Source: Richelia intracellularis HH01 (GTDB taxonomy: Bacteria > Cyanobacteriota > Cyanobacteriia > Cyanobacteriales > Nostocaceae). From it: a stretch of DNA of 64,000 nucleotides. The stretch's first letter is position 1; each line of letters begins with the position of its first letter. Positions 9,570-19,520 of the stretch are shown one piece after another. The translations under genes were made by a program, and so were the position numbers. The stretch is from positions 1-64,000 of the forward strand of contig NZ_CAIY01000028.1 of NCBI RefSeq assembly GCF_000350105.1, in the 5' to 3' direction. Under the pieces are notes generated by a model, which saw only the letters and a list, made by a program, of their open reading frames with translations, had not been told where the DNA came from and made no database searches.

Positions 9570-10387
9570 ATCCGATTCCGATTACATTAATTACTAGCTA
9601 TTTTTAGAAAATTTGCTCTTGATTAAAACACTTGGTTAACATACTTGGGGTTTTTAGTTCATGACTCTATAAACATAATTTATTTAGTGAATCCTAATTC
9701 AAATTTGCCGTTAAATATAACTTCTATATTATAGTATTAGTGATTACAAGCTATCATCTTTGTTTATTCATTTCCCGATTAATATCTTTCCCCTATTTTT
9801 GAAAATCTTACCAGCATATCAAATCACCACTATAAATATAATCATAGATTATAGGCTGTTCATAACTTTTACAGTGTTTGTTTAGGATATTTTTAAAGGA
9901 CTACTTTGCACTTATCATAAATTATTTTGGATTTGAAAATCTTATAAATTTTAAATACAACCTTTGTTGAGCAGAATAGTACCAACAATCAGAAGAGAAA
10001 GATTGCAAATATAGTCATATTAGCCTTGTAGAAAGAGGAATAGATTTTTCCATTAAAGTCAATTAGATTATGATTTTTGGATAGTAAGTCGGGATTAAAA
10101 GTTGAGTTCACCACATATGAGTTTAAGCATATGTGGTTTCTAGGAGTTACCTTCCCTATAAATAATATAAATTTACGATGCTTGAGATATAGTCACAATG
10201 TTTTTAGTTACCAGATCAATTTTTTTGTTAATACATCCAAAAATAATCAATGGTGAATGCCTTCCCAGGAGATTGCCTATGTTTATACCTATGTTTGGTT
10301 TAAACCCTACAGTTACCTTAAAAGTAGTTTATTTAAACTCTAAAACTTTGTCTTAAAAGTCTTCAATCCATTAATCAAAATTTTTGA
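9570..10387. other. Gap with one short hairpin
   Basis: About 820 bases. A 10-bp perfect hairpin lies at 10110-10119/10128-10137 (accacatatg / catatgtggt) with an 8-nt loop and no clear T-run on either strand. Nothing else recognised. Confidence 0.5.
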
Positions 10388-11500
10388 TTAATTTTTTATA
10401 CAAGTGATTATACTTCTAGCAACTATCTCATGACCATCCTTAGCAATTGGTTCTGACTTACATGGTGGTATGAGAGGTTTGTGAAGGAAATCCCAGCTTC
10501 CATTAAATAAATCCTCTGGGGTAATAATTTGATGATGACTATAATTTACAATACCTTCTAGTAGAAATGCAGCCTCAGCAAAACTGCCATCTGTTATTGA
10601 AGCAATTGGAATCCCCAGTTTTATAGCTTCTGCAAAGGTACTAAACCCTGGCCTAGAAACAAGCCTACCACATACAGGCATTAAATCGACAGGACGCCAC
10701 TTGGGATCATTTATTTTAATTAGGTTTGGTAAATCTGGAGCTGATTTATCAAAAGTAATGAATTTCCAGCCAAAAAAACGTCTTATGTTACTGTAAGGTA
10801 TGGATTTTAAGCCAAAACTGCCAAAGGTAAACAAAATAGTTTTTTCTGGAGGAGTATCAATTCCCCAAATAGAACGGATATCCTCTTCTGTATAACGAGG
10901 GGAACTACTTATTAAGCCAACATCGGTGATATTTGGAAAGATGGACATGTCTTCATGGAAGGGAAGGCGAAACAAACGACTACTCTGGGAATAACATTCA
11001 TCAACCCAGTCAGCAATTTCTAGGAATTCTCCACCCCAATCTCGGTAAATTAGGTTCCACCCAAAGTTACCCATCATCCAGCAGGGAACATCAGCTACTC
11101 TCGCAATTTTGGAAACCAAGAAGGGGATATCTGCAAGAATAAGGTTGACACGATTTTGACGAATAAAGTTAGCTTCTGAGGAGATAATTGAGTTTTGATT
11201 TTGACGAATCTCCAATAGCTTTTCCAGATTAACTTGCCTATTCATAGCTAGACAATCTGCTTGTACCACACCCAAATCAAAAGCACGAGGACGATGAATA
11301 AAGTATCCGTCAATATAGCTTTCTAACAACCATCTAGGGGTTGTTGTAGCTATAATAACTAAAATCTCCGGGCATAGTTTTTTTATAGTGTTAGCAACTA
11401 CAGCAGTGCGTGTTGTATGACCAAATCCATGATTGCTAATGGCAATGTAAATGATTGGTCTTTCTATGTTAGATGTTAAATTGTTTTTTTTGTATACCAT
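10388..11500 (-). CDS. MurG-like GT-B glycosyltransferase
   Basis: A 370-residue protein. The N-terminus (IIYIAISNHGFGHTTRTAVVANTIKK) carries the Gly/His-rich loop of GT-B enzymes such as MurG and of related cyanobacterial glycosyltransferase-like proteins. The C-terminal part (GRLVSRPGFSTFAEAIKLGIPIASI, about 273-297) matches the donor-nucleotide binding region, where a Gly-rich loop is followed by a conserved Glu. The acceptor and sugar are unknown. There is no signal peptide or membrane span, so it probably acts at the cytoplasmic side. It is monocistronic, and its neighbours give no functional clue. Confidence 0.8.
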   Translation of the reverse strand: MVYKKNNLTSNIERPIIYIAISNHGFGHTTRTAVVANTIKKLCPEILVIIATTTPRWLLESYIDGYFIHRPRAFDLGVVQADCLAMNRQVNLEKLLEIRQNQNSIISSEANFIRQNRVNLILADIPFLVSKIARVADVPCWMMGNFGWNLIYRDWGGEFLEIADWVDECYSQSSRLFRLPFHEDMSIFPNITDVGLISSSPRYTEEDIRSIWGIDTPPEKTILFTFGSFGLKSIPYSNIRRFFGWKFITFDKSAPDLPNLIKINDPKWRPVDLMPVCGRLVSRPGFSTFAEAIKLGIPIASITDGSFAEAAFLLEGIVNYSHHQIITPEDLFNGSWDFLHKPLIPPCKSEPIAKDGHEIVARSIITCIKN

Positions 11501-12021
11501 TGGATTGCTTGTAAGAACCTCTATGTAGTTCCTGACATTAATTTTTAGAGGTTGTAGGAGTGGAAATAATTTTACTCCCTGTTAGGAAGTAGTAAGCAGT
11601 AGGACAAATGCTCAACGATAATGGTTATGAATGAAAAATCTATAATTTAAGTTGAAATTCTATAAAATAATTTACTTTTAAAGTAAACTCCATACTAATA
11701 TCAAATGCAAGGTTACATAATCGATTAATATTGATTTTTACAAATGAGTACTTATTTTACATTTTTCTTCAAGGAAAAATGTAAAATACTTATCCAAATA
11801 CCACTAAAAAGAGTAGATTATTATTCTTTTAGATGATGAAGCACTAGCATAGTTCCATAAGTAGGTTTATTATACAGAGATATTGAATTATTAAACTTTG
11901 ATTTAATATTAGAGTGTCCTAAAAGCAATTTAGTATTGCATATGATTAGAGGGTATTAAACAGTTGGGATTTTAAGGTTATTTGTATTTTGTCTTGCAAG
12001 ATATAGTTATTAATTCCTCTC
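11501..12021. other. Gap between glycosyltransferase and cysteine-lyase-like gene
   Basis: About 520 bases of AT-rich DNA upstream of the glycosyltransferase and downstream of the aminotransferase. Apart from the hairpin at 11753-11788 I see nothing. Confidence 0.5.
11753..11788. terminator. 15-bp perfect hairpin, possible terminator
   Basis: Arms 11753-11767 (tattttacatttttc) and 11774-11788 pair perfectly around six bases. It lies about 230 bases past the stop of the leftward aminotransferase gene, rather far for its terminator. Very AT-rich, so the stability is modest. Confidence 0.35.
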
Positions 12022-13206
12022 CTATGATTTTCTTTCTCTCTCAATCCAACCTATTACTCCCTCAATAAGTTTATCTACTTCTGACTTTGAGGTAAAGTAG
12101 TGAACACATGCGCGAATGGAATTAGGTTTTATAATATAACGGCAAAAAACTTTGCATTCAGACTCTAAAAATCTCACTAGTTGACTACTTGTATATGTCT
12201 TACTATGACTAATTTGAAACGAGACTAAACCACTTTCTGGAGGAGTTGTCCGTAAACACTGAACTTGGGGAATTTCAGCAAGCCGATACCACAGATACTC
12301 TGAATTTGCACATATCTGATGGTAGCGTTCTGTTGAAGTACCCCATTGTTTATGGATATTAATTGCTTCTCGGAGGCCTGGATAAAGAGAATAGCTAGAT
12401 GTTGCTACTTCATAACGTTGTCCATCTTTTTGCCAGCTAATGGGTTCTTCTTGAAAATTGGCAATTATACTGCGCCACCCGATAAAAGTCGGTCTGAGTC
12501 TTTCCCCAGATTCTGCCTTTATGTATAACCCTCCTATTCCCTCCGGACCACATAACCACTTATGACCTGTAAATGCATAAAAATCAACTCCAGATGAATG
12601 TAAATCTAGGGGTAACATACCCATGGACTGGGCAGCATCTACTAACAATAGAGTTTTATTAATATTACAAATATCTGCAATTTCATTTATAGGCAAAAGT
12701 TGACCAGTATTCCATAATACATGGCTTAATACTAACAAACGGGTATTGGGGCGTAAGTTTTGTTGAATTATAGTAACTGCATTATCATTGTTCAAAGTAG
12801 GTATTAGCGAACAGGTATTTATATCTACCTTAAACCTATGGCTAATTTCTTGGGATATTGCTACTACTCCAGGATGTTCACAATCCGATATTAGCAAATG
12901 GTCACCAGCTTGCCAATCTATTCCCCACATGATGATGTTGCAACCCATTGTCACATTTTCTGTAATAGTGACCGTATTTTCAGTGACATTTAACTCTGAT
13001 GCAACAGCTATTCGCAAGGCTTTTCTCTCTGAATCAATCCAGGTTTTCGCTTCAGATCCAAAGGGCCCAGTACTTTGTATATATTCTTGTGCTTGGCTAA
13101 TAGTATTCATTGCTATTTTGGGCAACGTACCTTGGCCACCATAATTAAAGTAGTTTTTATTGGCTAAGGCTGGAAACTCTTGGCGGTAATTTTCTAATTG
13201 AATCAT
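12022..13206 (-). CDS. Class V aminotransferase, cysteine/cystine lyase-like
   Basis: A 394-residue PLP enzyme of the class V (NifS/IscS-like) fold type I group. The cofactor lysine is K216 in FTGHKWLCGPEG; the Asp that holds the pyridine ring is D190 (LLVDAAQS), and the stacking His is H111 (DCEHPGV). It lacks the catalytic Cys loop typical of IscS/SufS desulfurases. Length and motifs fit the cyanobacterial L-cysteine/cystine C-S lyase group (C-DES of Synechocystis) and related isopenicillin-N-epimerase-like enzymes. Substrate choice cannot be read from the sequence. ATG start at 13206; monocistronic. Confidence 0.82.
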   Translation of the reverse strand: MIQLENYRQEFPALANKNYFNYGGQGTLPKIAMNTISQAQEYIQSTGPFGSEAKTWIDSERKALRIAVASELNVTENTVTITENVTMGCNIIMWGIDWQAGDHLLISDCEHPGVVAISQEISHRFKVDINTCSLIPTLNNDNAVTIIQQNLRPNTRLLVLSHVLWNTGQLLPINEIADICNINKTLLLVDAAQSMGMLPLDLHSSGVDFYAFTGHKWLCGPEGIGGLYIKAESGERLRPTFIGWRSIIANFQEEPISWQKDGQRYEVATSSYSLYPGLREAINIHKQWGTSTERYHQICANSEYLWYRLAEIPQVQCLRTTPPESGLVSFQISHSKTYTSSQLVRFLESECKVFCRYIIKPNSIRACVHYFTSKSEVDKLIEGVIGWIERERKS

Positions 13207-14133
13207 TTACTTTTACTATCTTGAACTTGGACTTTCTTCAGGTAAGCTATGTTAGGGTTTATGATTACTTATATCTGAATCGTTTATAACCTTTACCTTC
13301 TTATTGTCCTGATGCAGAAATTGGTTACTAAAGGCACATTCCACATTTTAGTTCATAAATAAGAGCGGAGAAATATCCGATTCCAAATACAAGTGGCAAA
13401 TCATATTACTTGTATCGAATATAACTATTAGAAATTTGACAATCAAAATAAGTTTTTATACCAATATATTTTTAAGTGGAAAGCTTATAAAAATCATAGA
13501 TAGAACTGAAGATTCTCGAACAGCTAAGAAGCAAAACAACACCAGTGTAACAACAAAAAATAATTCTGTTTCAAACATAATAGTCAAGAGTAAAGATTCC
13601 AAGAGAATGCCATATAGCTATAAAGATAAGTTACTTCCCGGAGTATACTTTTCCTATGTGAAAATAATAGTGCATGACAGACAACCCTAGTGAAGAGAAA
13701 TTAATTACCTAGTGGCAATTTTACATAAGTAAATTTATATATTATTACAAATTTACTTATGTAAAATTGCTAGTCTGATTTTTTGGTGATAAATATCTAA
13801 GATATTCATAGACCTTGATGATTATTGTACAAACTAAGTTAAATGAGACTTTTGTATTAAAATCACCCAATGAGCTAGATTTTCAAATGGGTACAAGTGT
13901 ATTCTAAGATTTCATAATCGGGATTACTCTAAAACATTTTTTAAATTCATAGAGTTGTCTTGTCTAAATTTCTATATCAGAATAATCGTAAGCTCATAGT
14001 CTATGAAAGTTTTCGAGAAATCAGGATATTTTGAAAAAGATTCAGGTTTTCTTTCTCCTCCATTACAATATTTAGCTCTATTTGTCTTAAATTTTCCCAA
14101 GCAAGAATGTAAATTTATTTTTAACTTAAAGGA
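13207..14133. other. Gap with a doubtful short frame and a palindrome
   Basis: About 930 bases between divergent genes. An 84-codon rightward frame (13436-13690, TTG start) has a Lys/Asn/Ser-rich composition expected of translated AT-rich DNA and no recognisable family. A perfect inverted repeat at 13715-13770 follows. This region should also hold the promoters of the flanking genes, but no clear motif was found. Confidence 0.5.
13715..13770. repeat. Perfect 22-bp inverted repeat, 12-nt loop
   Basis: Arms 13715-13736 (gcaattttacataagtaaat and tt) and 13749-13770 are exact reverse complements. The inner part GTAAATTT...AAATTTAC also forms the centre of the palindrome at 48750-48791. There is no T-run after it. 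Confidence 0.85.
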
Positions 14134-15627
14134 ATGCTTATTAATGCTGAACTGCTGCTACAATACCAACGTTGTAAGCGCCGGCCTTTTTTAGATATCC
14201 ATAGCAAAAAAAACTGGGTAAGCCCTAGGAATGATTTACTTTACAAGTTGCAACAAGATAAGGCTACTCATCAAAAGAGTGTATTATCCAAGTTTGACTA
14301 CAAATATCCACAATACCCCCGAAAGAATTTGTATTTAGCTCATAAGGCAACTGTGGAGTTAATGCATCAGGGGGTGGAATATATTCATAAGGGAGTTATA
14401 ACAACAAACTATACCTCGAATTCTACCCTGATCAGCCATCCTCATCTCTTAATTAAACAACCTGGTAAATCCCAATTTGGCAGCTGGTACTACGCCCCAG
14501 CTAGTATTGAGTTGGGCAGGCGCCCCAAACAAGAATACCAAGTGGCAGTTGCTTTTCATGCTTATATTTTGATGAAGCTACAGGAATCGGAAGTTGATTC
14601 TGGGTGGTTAATACTAAGAGGTAAGGAAGGTTACTACCCAGTAGACCTAGGAAAGTGGACCCCTCAAATGGAGGCAATTTTAGTCGAGTTTATTAACTCT
14701 CTTCAACAAGATGATGCACCAGAAATGTTTATTTCTAGACAGAGGTGTAATTTTTGCCATTGGTATAGTGATTGTTATGCGATCGCGAAATCTCAACAGC
14801 ATTTGTCATTGTTGCCTGGAATTACTCCACCCCGTTATACACAACTCCAGGAATTAAGCATCACCACACTACAAACCCTTGCTGATGCAAATCCCAATGT
14901 CTTGGGAAATCTAGTTGGTTTTGACTATCAAGCAGCAACAAAGCTAATAGTGCAAGCCCAATCAACTATTAAATGTCGTCCAACACTTTTATCATTCAAT
15001 CACGACAAGCTAAATAAGCTCAAGTTTTACCATACTATAGAGCTTTACTTTGATATTGAAGCACAGCCAGACTTAAATTTAAATTACCTCCTAGGTGTTT
15101 TAGTTGTTGATAAACAGAATCACACCGAAAAATTTTATTCTTTTTTTGCTGAAACACCAGAAGATGAGGAATCAGTGTGGCAGAATTTCTTAGACTTAGT
15201 TTGGCAATATCCACAAGCGCCAATTTACCACTTTTGTGTGTACGAATGTGATACTATTAAGCGCCTAAGTAAGACTTATAAAACACCCCAAGAAGACATA
15301 TACCCAGTTTTAAATAGATTGGTAGATATATATGAATATCTAATTCAAAACGTCACATTACCTGTGGAAAGTTACGCATTAAAAGCAGTTGCTCGTTGGT
15401 TAGGATTTAAATGGCATAATCCAGAAGCAAGTGGGGCCAAGTGTATTTACTGGTATGATGAGTGGTTAAAAACAGGAAACCGTACATTGATAAAGACAAT
15501 CCAACTCTATAATGAAGATGATTGTAGAGCAACTTATAGCGTTAAAGAGTGGTTATTCAAGTTTTTTCAGGAGCAATCTCCTGATTTTCCATCTTCTTTA
15601 CAAATTATTCCATCAGAGCACTCCTAA
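14134..15627 (+). CDS. TM0106-family RecB-like nuclease with RNase H-like domain
   Basis: A 497-residue protein. The N-terminal half is a RecB/Cas4-type nuclease domain: Cys14 in YQRCKRRP, and three more cysteines in RQRCNFCHWYSDC (about 204-213), the four-Cys layout that binds an iron-sulfur cluster in AddB/Cas4-type nucleases. The C-terminal half begins around residue 303 with YFDIEAQPDLN, the first acidic motif of a DEDD-type RNase H-like exonuclease, and ends with EDDCRATY. It is conserved in cyanobacteria as a putative DNA repair nuclease; its role is not established. The ATG at 14134 gives the usual MLIN-xELLLQYQRC start. No cas genes or CRISPR lie nearby. It contains a HIP1 octamer at 14779-14786. 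Confidence 0.88.
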   Translation: MLINAELLLQYQRCKRRPFLDIHSKKNWVSPRNDLLYKLQQDKATHQKSVLSKFDYKYPQYPRKNLYLAHKATVELMHQGVEYIHKGVITTNYTSNSTLISHPHLLIKQPGKSQFGSWYYAPASIELGRRPKQEYQVAVAFHAYILMKLQESEVDSGWLILRGKEGYYPVDLGKWTPQMEAILVEFINSLQQDDAPEMFISRQRCNFCHWYSDCYAIAKSQQHLSLLPGITPPRYTQLQELSITTLQTLADANPNVLGNLVGFDYQAATKLIVQAQSTIKCRPTLLSFNHDKLNKLKFYHTIELYFDIEAQPDLNLNYLLGVLVVDKQNHTEKFYSFFAETPEDEESVWQNFLDLVWQYPQAPIYHFCVYECDTIKRLSKTYKTPQEDIYPVLNRLVDIYEYLIQNVTLPVESYALKAVARWLGFKWHNPEASGAKCIYWYDEWLKTGNRTLIKTIQLYNEDDCRATYSVKEWLFKFFQEQSPDFPSSLQIIPSEHS

Positions 15628-15712
15628 GTAGGTATAAAGAGACCCTCTGTCTTTCCGCTATTTTCAAATATAGATTTACTATGCTAATTTGCGCTATCAG
15701 TAATAGCTATCT

Positions 15713-16861
15713 ATGAAAATAATCAGAAGCACTAAGTGCATACCAAAATTTATTTATTTTTTGATTTCGATTATAGTAACTTGTACTTTATTAATTAGAA
15801 TATTAGCAGTTTGTATACCTATATCTGCTGCGGAAGCGGATAGTATTAGATTTATAGGGAGTGCAACATTACCCACAGGCTTAGGCTTCAAGGGAACTGA
15901 ATTGGGGGGATTATCAGGAATTACTTATGATGCGAATAACGACCTTTACTATGCTATATCAGATGACCGTAGCGAGAAATATCCGGCTCGTTTCTATACC
16001 TTAAAAATTGATCTTTCCCAGGGTCATCTCGTAGACAAAGGTGTTAGACCAGTTGGAGTAACTACACTTTTAAATATTAAAGGCCAAAGCTTTTACAAGC
16101 GTACAATTGATGCGGAAGGTATTGCCCTTACTAAAAATGAAAACATATATATTTCTTCAGAAGGAAATGTTGAACAGTCAATTCAACCCTTCATTAAAAA
16201 ATTTTCCCTTGCGTCTGGCAATGAAATAAACTCGCTACCGATCCCAAACAAATTTTTAGTTAGCAGTAATAGGAAACAAGGTGTTCGTAATAACCTTGCC
16301 TTTGAAAGCTTAACTATTACTCCCAACCAAAAATACTTATTCACAGCTAGTGAAAATGCTCTTATTCTAGATGGTACAAAAGCCAAGCCAGGAGTTAGTA
16401 CTCCTTGTCGAATTCTACAATATAACCTAATTAACCAACAGCCAGAGAAAGAATTTCTGTATCAAACTGAACCAGTAAAATCAATACTAAATATATCCCA
16501 TCTTTTTACCAGTGGATTGTCAGATTTATTAGCTATTAGTGATAGTGGAGATTTTCTTAGTATAGAACGCTCTCTAATAGGATTAGGCTTTTCCGTTAGA
16601 ATCTACAAATTTTCCTTGGAGGGAGCCACCGATATTAGTAATGTTTATAGCCTCTTAAAATCAAGCTCCCAAATAATAAAGCCTGTAAAAAAAGAATTGT
16701 TACTCGATTTAAGAAAACTCAATATACCTCTAGACAATATTGAGGGTTTAACTTTAGGTCCTAATTTATCTAAAGGAGATAGAACATTAATTCTCATTAG
16801 TGATAATAATTTTCAAACCATACAAAAAACTCAAATCTTAGCCTTTAGATTGAGAGTATAA
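15713..16861 (+). CDS. Secreted esterase-like / phytase-like beta-propeller protein
   Basis: A 382-residue protein with an N-terminal hydrophobic helix (about 12-38) that reads as a signal peptide or anchor. The mature part has GGLSGITYDANNDLYYAISDDRS (about 62-84), TIDAEGIAL, EGNVEQSIQPFI and DNIEGLTLGP, the landmarks of the esterase-like activity of phytase family (PF13449). It probably acts in the periplasm or outside the cell, possibly on phosphate esters; the enzymatic activity of this family is poorly tested. It starts 85 bp after the RecB-like gene on the same strand and is followed by a terminator at 17019. Confidence 0.85.
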   Translation: MKIIRSTKCIPKFIYFLISIIVTCTLLIRILAVCIPISAAEADSIRFIGSATLPTGLGFKGTELGGLSGITYDANNDLYYAISDDRSEKYPARFYTLKIDLSQGHLVDKGVRPVGVTTLLNIKGQSFYKRTIDAEGIALTKNENIYISSEGNVEQSIQPFIKKFSLASGNEINSLPIPNKFLVSSNRKQGVRNNLAFESLTITPNQKYLFTASENALILDGTKAKPGVSTPCRILQYNLINQQPEKEFLYQTEPVKSILNISHLFTSGLSDLLAISDSGDFLSIERSLIGLGFSVRIYKFSLEGATDISNVYSLLKSSSQIIKPVKKELLLDLRKLNIPLDNIEGLTLGPNLSKGDRTLILISDNNFQTIQKTQILAFRLRV

Positions 16862-17018
16862 CTACTTATACTTCAATAATTACTAAGTTTATGTTAAATT
16901 ATCTAGTCTCTACATAAGTAAGTGTATATACTAGTTTAACCTAGTATTAATAGTAATATCTTTATATTCAGTTACGTGTAATCTCTCATACATATGTATA
17001 AATAAATGTGTTACACAG

Positions 17019-17060
17019 GGTCTGCAAACTAAGTTATGTTTGCGGACCATTTTTCATTTT
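17019..17060 (+). terminator. Rho-independent terminator
   Basis: An 11-bp stem (ggtctgcaaac 17019-17029 / gtttgcggacc 17038-17048, with one U-G pair in the + strand RNA) and an 8-nt loop, followed by atttttcatttttt. It is about 160 bp past the phytase-like gene and just before the kinase gene. Confidence 0.85.
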
Positions 17061-17136
17061 TTGTAAAAAATATAGATAGGTTATTGTTGTGATTGTTACC
17101 AAAAAATAATCTCTAATTACTAAACATAAATTCTAA

Positions 17137-18753
17137 TTGCTAGTCATGAAGATTTTAAAAACTAGTATTCATAAAACTATAATGCAAGAGAATGAATCAG
17201 ACAATTATGTTGGAACTGTTTTAAATAACCGCTACTTAATTAGAGATTTAATTGGCAAAGGTGGCATGGGTAAAGTCTACATTGCTGAAGATGTAGCTAA
17301 AGGTGGAATGCCAGTAGCAGTCAAGGTCCTATACATGAGCATATTTAATCAACAAATATCACAGCGTTTTGCCAGGGAAATTTTTATAGGTTCTCAACTG
17401 GGACGCAAGAGCCAACATATTGTGCGTTTATTGAGTTATGGCATTACTGAAGAATATATCCCCTTTTATGTAATGGAGTATCTTCAGGGCAAAAATTTAA
17501 AACAAATGCTGAAGAATAAACCTTTAACGATTAAACAATTTTTAGATATATGCATCCAAATCTGTTTAGGCTTAGAATGTGCCCATAAAGGAGTAAAGCT
17601 TAAAGGAAAAATTATCCCAATTATCCACAGAGATATTAAACCAGAAAATATATTTTTTTCTGAAGATGGTAAGTTTGGTTCTACTGTCAAAATTCTTGAT
17701 TTTGGTATTGCTAAATTTATGACAGAACGTACTGGGATTAAATTATCTGAATCTTTTATAGGCAGTTTACCTTATTGTTCACCAGAATATATGGAAGGGC
17801 GTAAAGTATTAGACGGACGTTCTGATATTTATAGTTTGGGTATAATTATGTTTGAGATGTTAACTGGCAAACATCCTTTTTCGCCGGGAGTACAATCTTT
17901 TGAAAATTGGTATCAGGTACATCACTTTCAAATACCCCCTGATATTAAGGAAATTAATCCTGATGTCAAAGTTCCTGAGGAGCTGAAGAATTTAATCAAG
18001 CATTGCTTATCAAAAGAAGTAGATTTTCGTCCTCAAAATGTTACTAGTATTTTAAATACATTAAATGAAATTAAGCAGACTATTAATATACCTACGGAAA
18101 GTATATTAGCGAAGCAACAAGAATCAGTGAAATTAATTTCAGCAGTTTCATTAACTGCAAAAGAATGCTGGCATCAGACATGGCCAGATAGTAAACCAAA
18201 AGGAGTCATTGCTTTCCCTTGTCTTCTAAATACTCAACAAGGTTTATTTCCAACTTTCTGGGCAATGTTACCTCGTAAGGAAATTACTACTTTCCTTAAT
18301 ACTACTTCAACACTTACAGAGTTTATATCTAAGATGAATATATATCCTATGATTTTATGGGGCATTATTCTCTATAAGGAAGACTCTACATTTCATCGTT
18401 GCTTATCTTATTACCTGGACTTAAATACAAATAGTAATAAGATTGATAGGATTATTCATAAGTTATCAGAAATTGGCTATTATCACCTATTACTATTTTC
18501 ATTGGAAGAGCCTCAGGAATGCTCCCATGTCATTACTATACATTTAAATATAAATCAACGGAAAGAGCTATTATTCTACTTAGAAAATAGGCATACATAT
18601 AATGTATTAATGTCAAAAGAGCAGGTGAAAACTAAGTTAAAATCTCAGTATGAGCAATTGCGGGTTAGGTTAATTAATAACATCATTAACAGGAACAAGA
18701 GTAAAAAGAATAAACTTCAAAATATCATATCTTTAATTAAATCTAAGATATGA
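17137..18753 (+). CDS. Serine/threonine protein kinase
   Basis: A Hanks-type kinase of 538 residues. The glycine loop is GKGGMGKVYIAE (about 40-51), the ATP lysine is in VAVKVL, the catalytic loop is HRDIKPEN (about 164-171), the DFG motif is about 187-189, and the activation segment ends in PYCSPEYM. The kinase domain ends near residue 315. The remaining 220 residues carry no repeat or membrane span I recognise; they include GVIAFPCLLNTQQG and LLLFSLEEPQECSH and end in a Lys-rich tail. Possible starts are TTG 17137, ATG 17146 or ATG 17182. It stands alone after a terminator, so its partner is unknown. Confidence 0.92.
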   Translation: MLVMKILKTSIHKTIMQENESDNYVGTVLNNRYLIRDLIGKGGMGKVYIAEDVAKGGMPVAVKVLYMSIFNQQISQRFAREIFIGSQLGRKSQHIVRLLSYGITEEYIPFYVMEYLQGKNLKQMLKNKPLTIKQFLDICIQICLGLECAHKGVKLKGKIIPIIHRDIKPENIFFSEDGKFGSTVKILDFGIAKFMTERTGIKLSESFIGSLPYCSPEYMEGRKVLDGRSDIYSLGIIMFEMLTGKHPFSPGVQSFENWYQVHHFQIPPDIKEINPDVKVPEELKNLIKHCLSKEVDFRPQNVTSILNTLNEIKQTINIPTESILAKQQESVKLISAVSLTAKECWHQTWPDSKPKGVIAFPCLLNTQQGLFPTFWAMLPRKEITTFLNTTSTLTEFISKMNIYPMILWGIILYKEDSTFHRCLSYYLDLNTNSNKIDRIIHKLSEIGYYHLLLFSLEEPQECSHVITIHLNINQRKELLFYLENRHTYNVLMSKEQVKTKLKSQYEQLRVRLINNIINRNKSKKNKLQNIISLIKSKI

Positions 18754-18760
18754 TATTTTT
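18721..18760 (+). terminator. Hairpin overlapping the kinase stop codon
   Basis: Arms 18721-18733 (aatatcatatctt) and 18745-18757 pair perfectly around 11 nt; the right arm contains the TGA stop of the kinase gene and runs into ttttt. It is AT-only but well placed as an intrinsic terminator. Confidence 0.55.
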
Positions 18761-19520
18761 CAATATGAAACCGAGTATTATGTATTTAAATTATTGTAGA
18801 TCAGACAAAAATTATTGGTCTGTAATTATCAGATTAGTGAGAAGTATATTGGAGCTTTAATTGAAACTTGGATAGTTTTATATTTTCTTGCCACTAATCC
18901 TTTTTAATACTGCTACTCTCAGGTGATATCTTCTCATTTTTGCTATAACCTCAGCAGTACTATATATTATAATCCTTGTAAGATTATCAATTAAACTACT
19001 ATCAAATTTATTACCAATATAAATGAAGGCAATAATCTTATTTAATAAGAACTCACAGAATGGTTAGTATCTCTTTTATGTAAGGCCTCCATTTATGAGT
19101 TCCTAGCTTCTTCAAAACCTCAGCTTTATGAAGGAAGCACAAATCTTCAAAGCAATTAGATTGCTAGTTAAGAGCTTTTATTTATAGTAGATTTATAATA
19201 GTTTGAATATTCAATAGCCATGACTATAAATTATTTTCTATAACCCTCTATTATTAAAGTTTGAAACATCTATTGATATCTTTATAAACCCCTATTAGCC
19301 ATCATATAACTAAGATCAATTGCGGAGTAAATAACTATCCATTTTTTTTAAATCCTATCCCCTTAGCAGAGTAATTTATAGATAAAGAATTAACCATTTA
19401 CTTCAATAGTAAATCAAAAAATAGAATGGTTTTATTAATAATAGAATTTAACATCTTAATGCGAATTATATCTTACGTGATTATAAAAACTTACTTATAG
19501 TATTAACATGTATATAACTT
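18754..19520. other. Gap between convergent kinase and GTPase genes
   Basis: About 770 bases of AT-rich DNA. No coding frame, hairpin or RNA gene is recognised beyond the terminator at its left edge. Confidence 0.55.

Noticed and set aside
12788-13144. Long + strand frame opposite the cysteine-lyase-like gene
   Set aside because: It is the antisense of a well-conserved PLP enzyme, and its translation has no domain.
13436-13690. 84-codon frame before the palindrome at 13.7 kb
   Set aside because: TTG start, no Shine-Dalgarno, Lys/Asn/Ser-rich composition of translated AT-rich DNA, no family.
14003-14194. 63-codon frame overlapping the start of the RecB-like gene
   Set aside because: It overlaps the conserved N-terminus of the nuclease in another frame and has no recognisable content.
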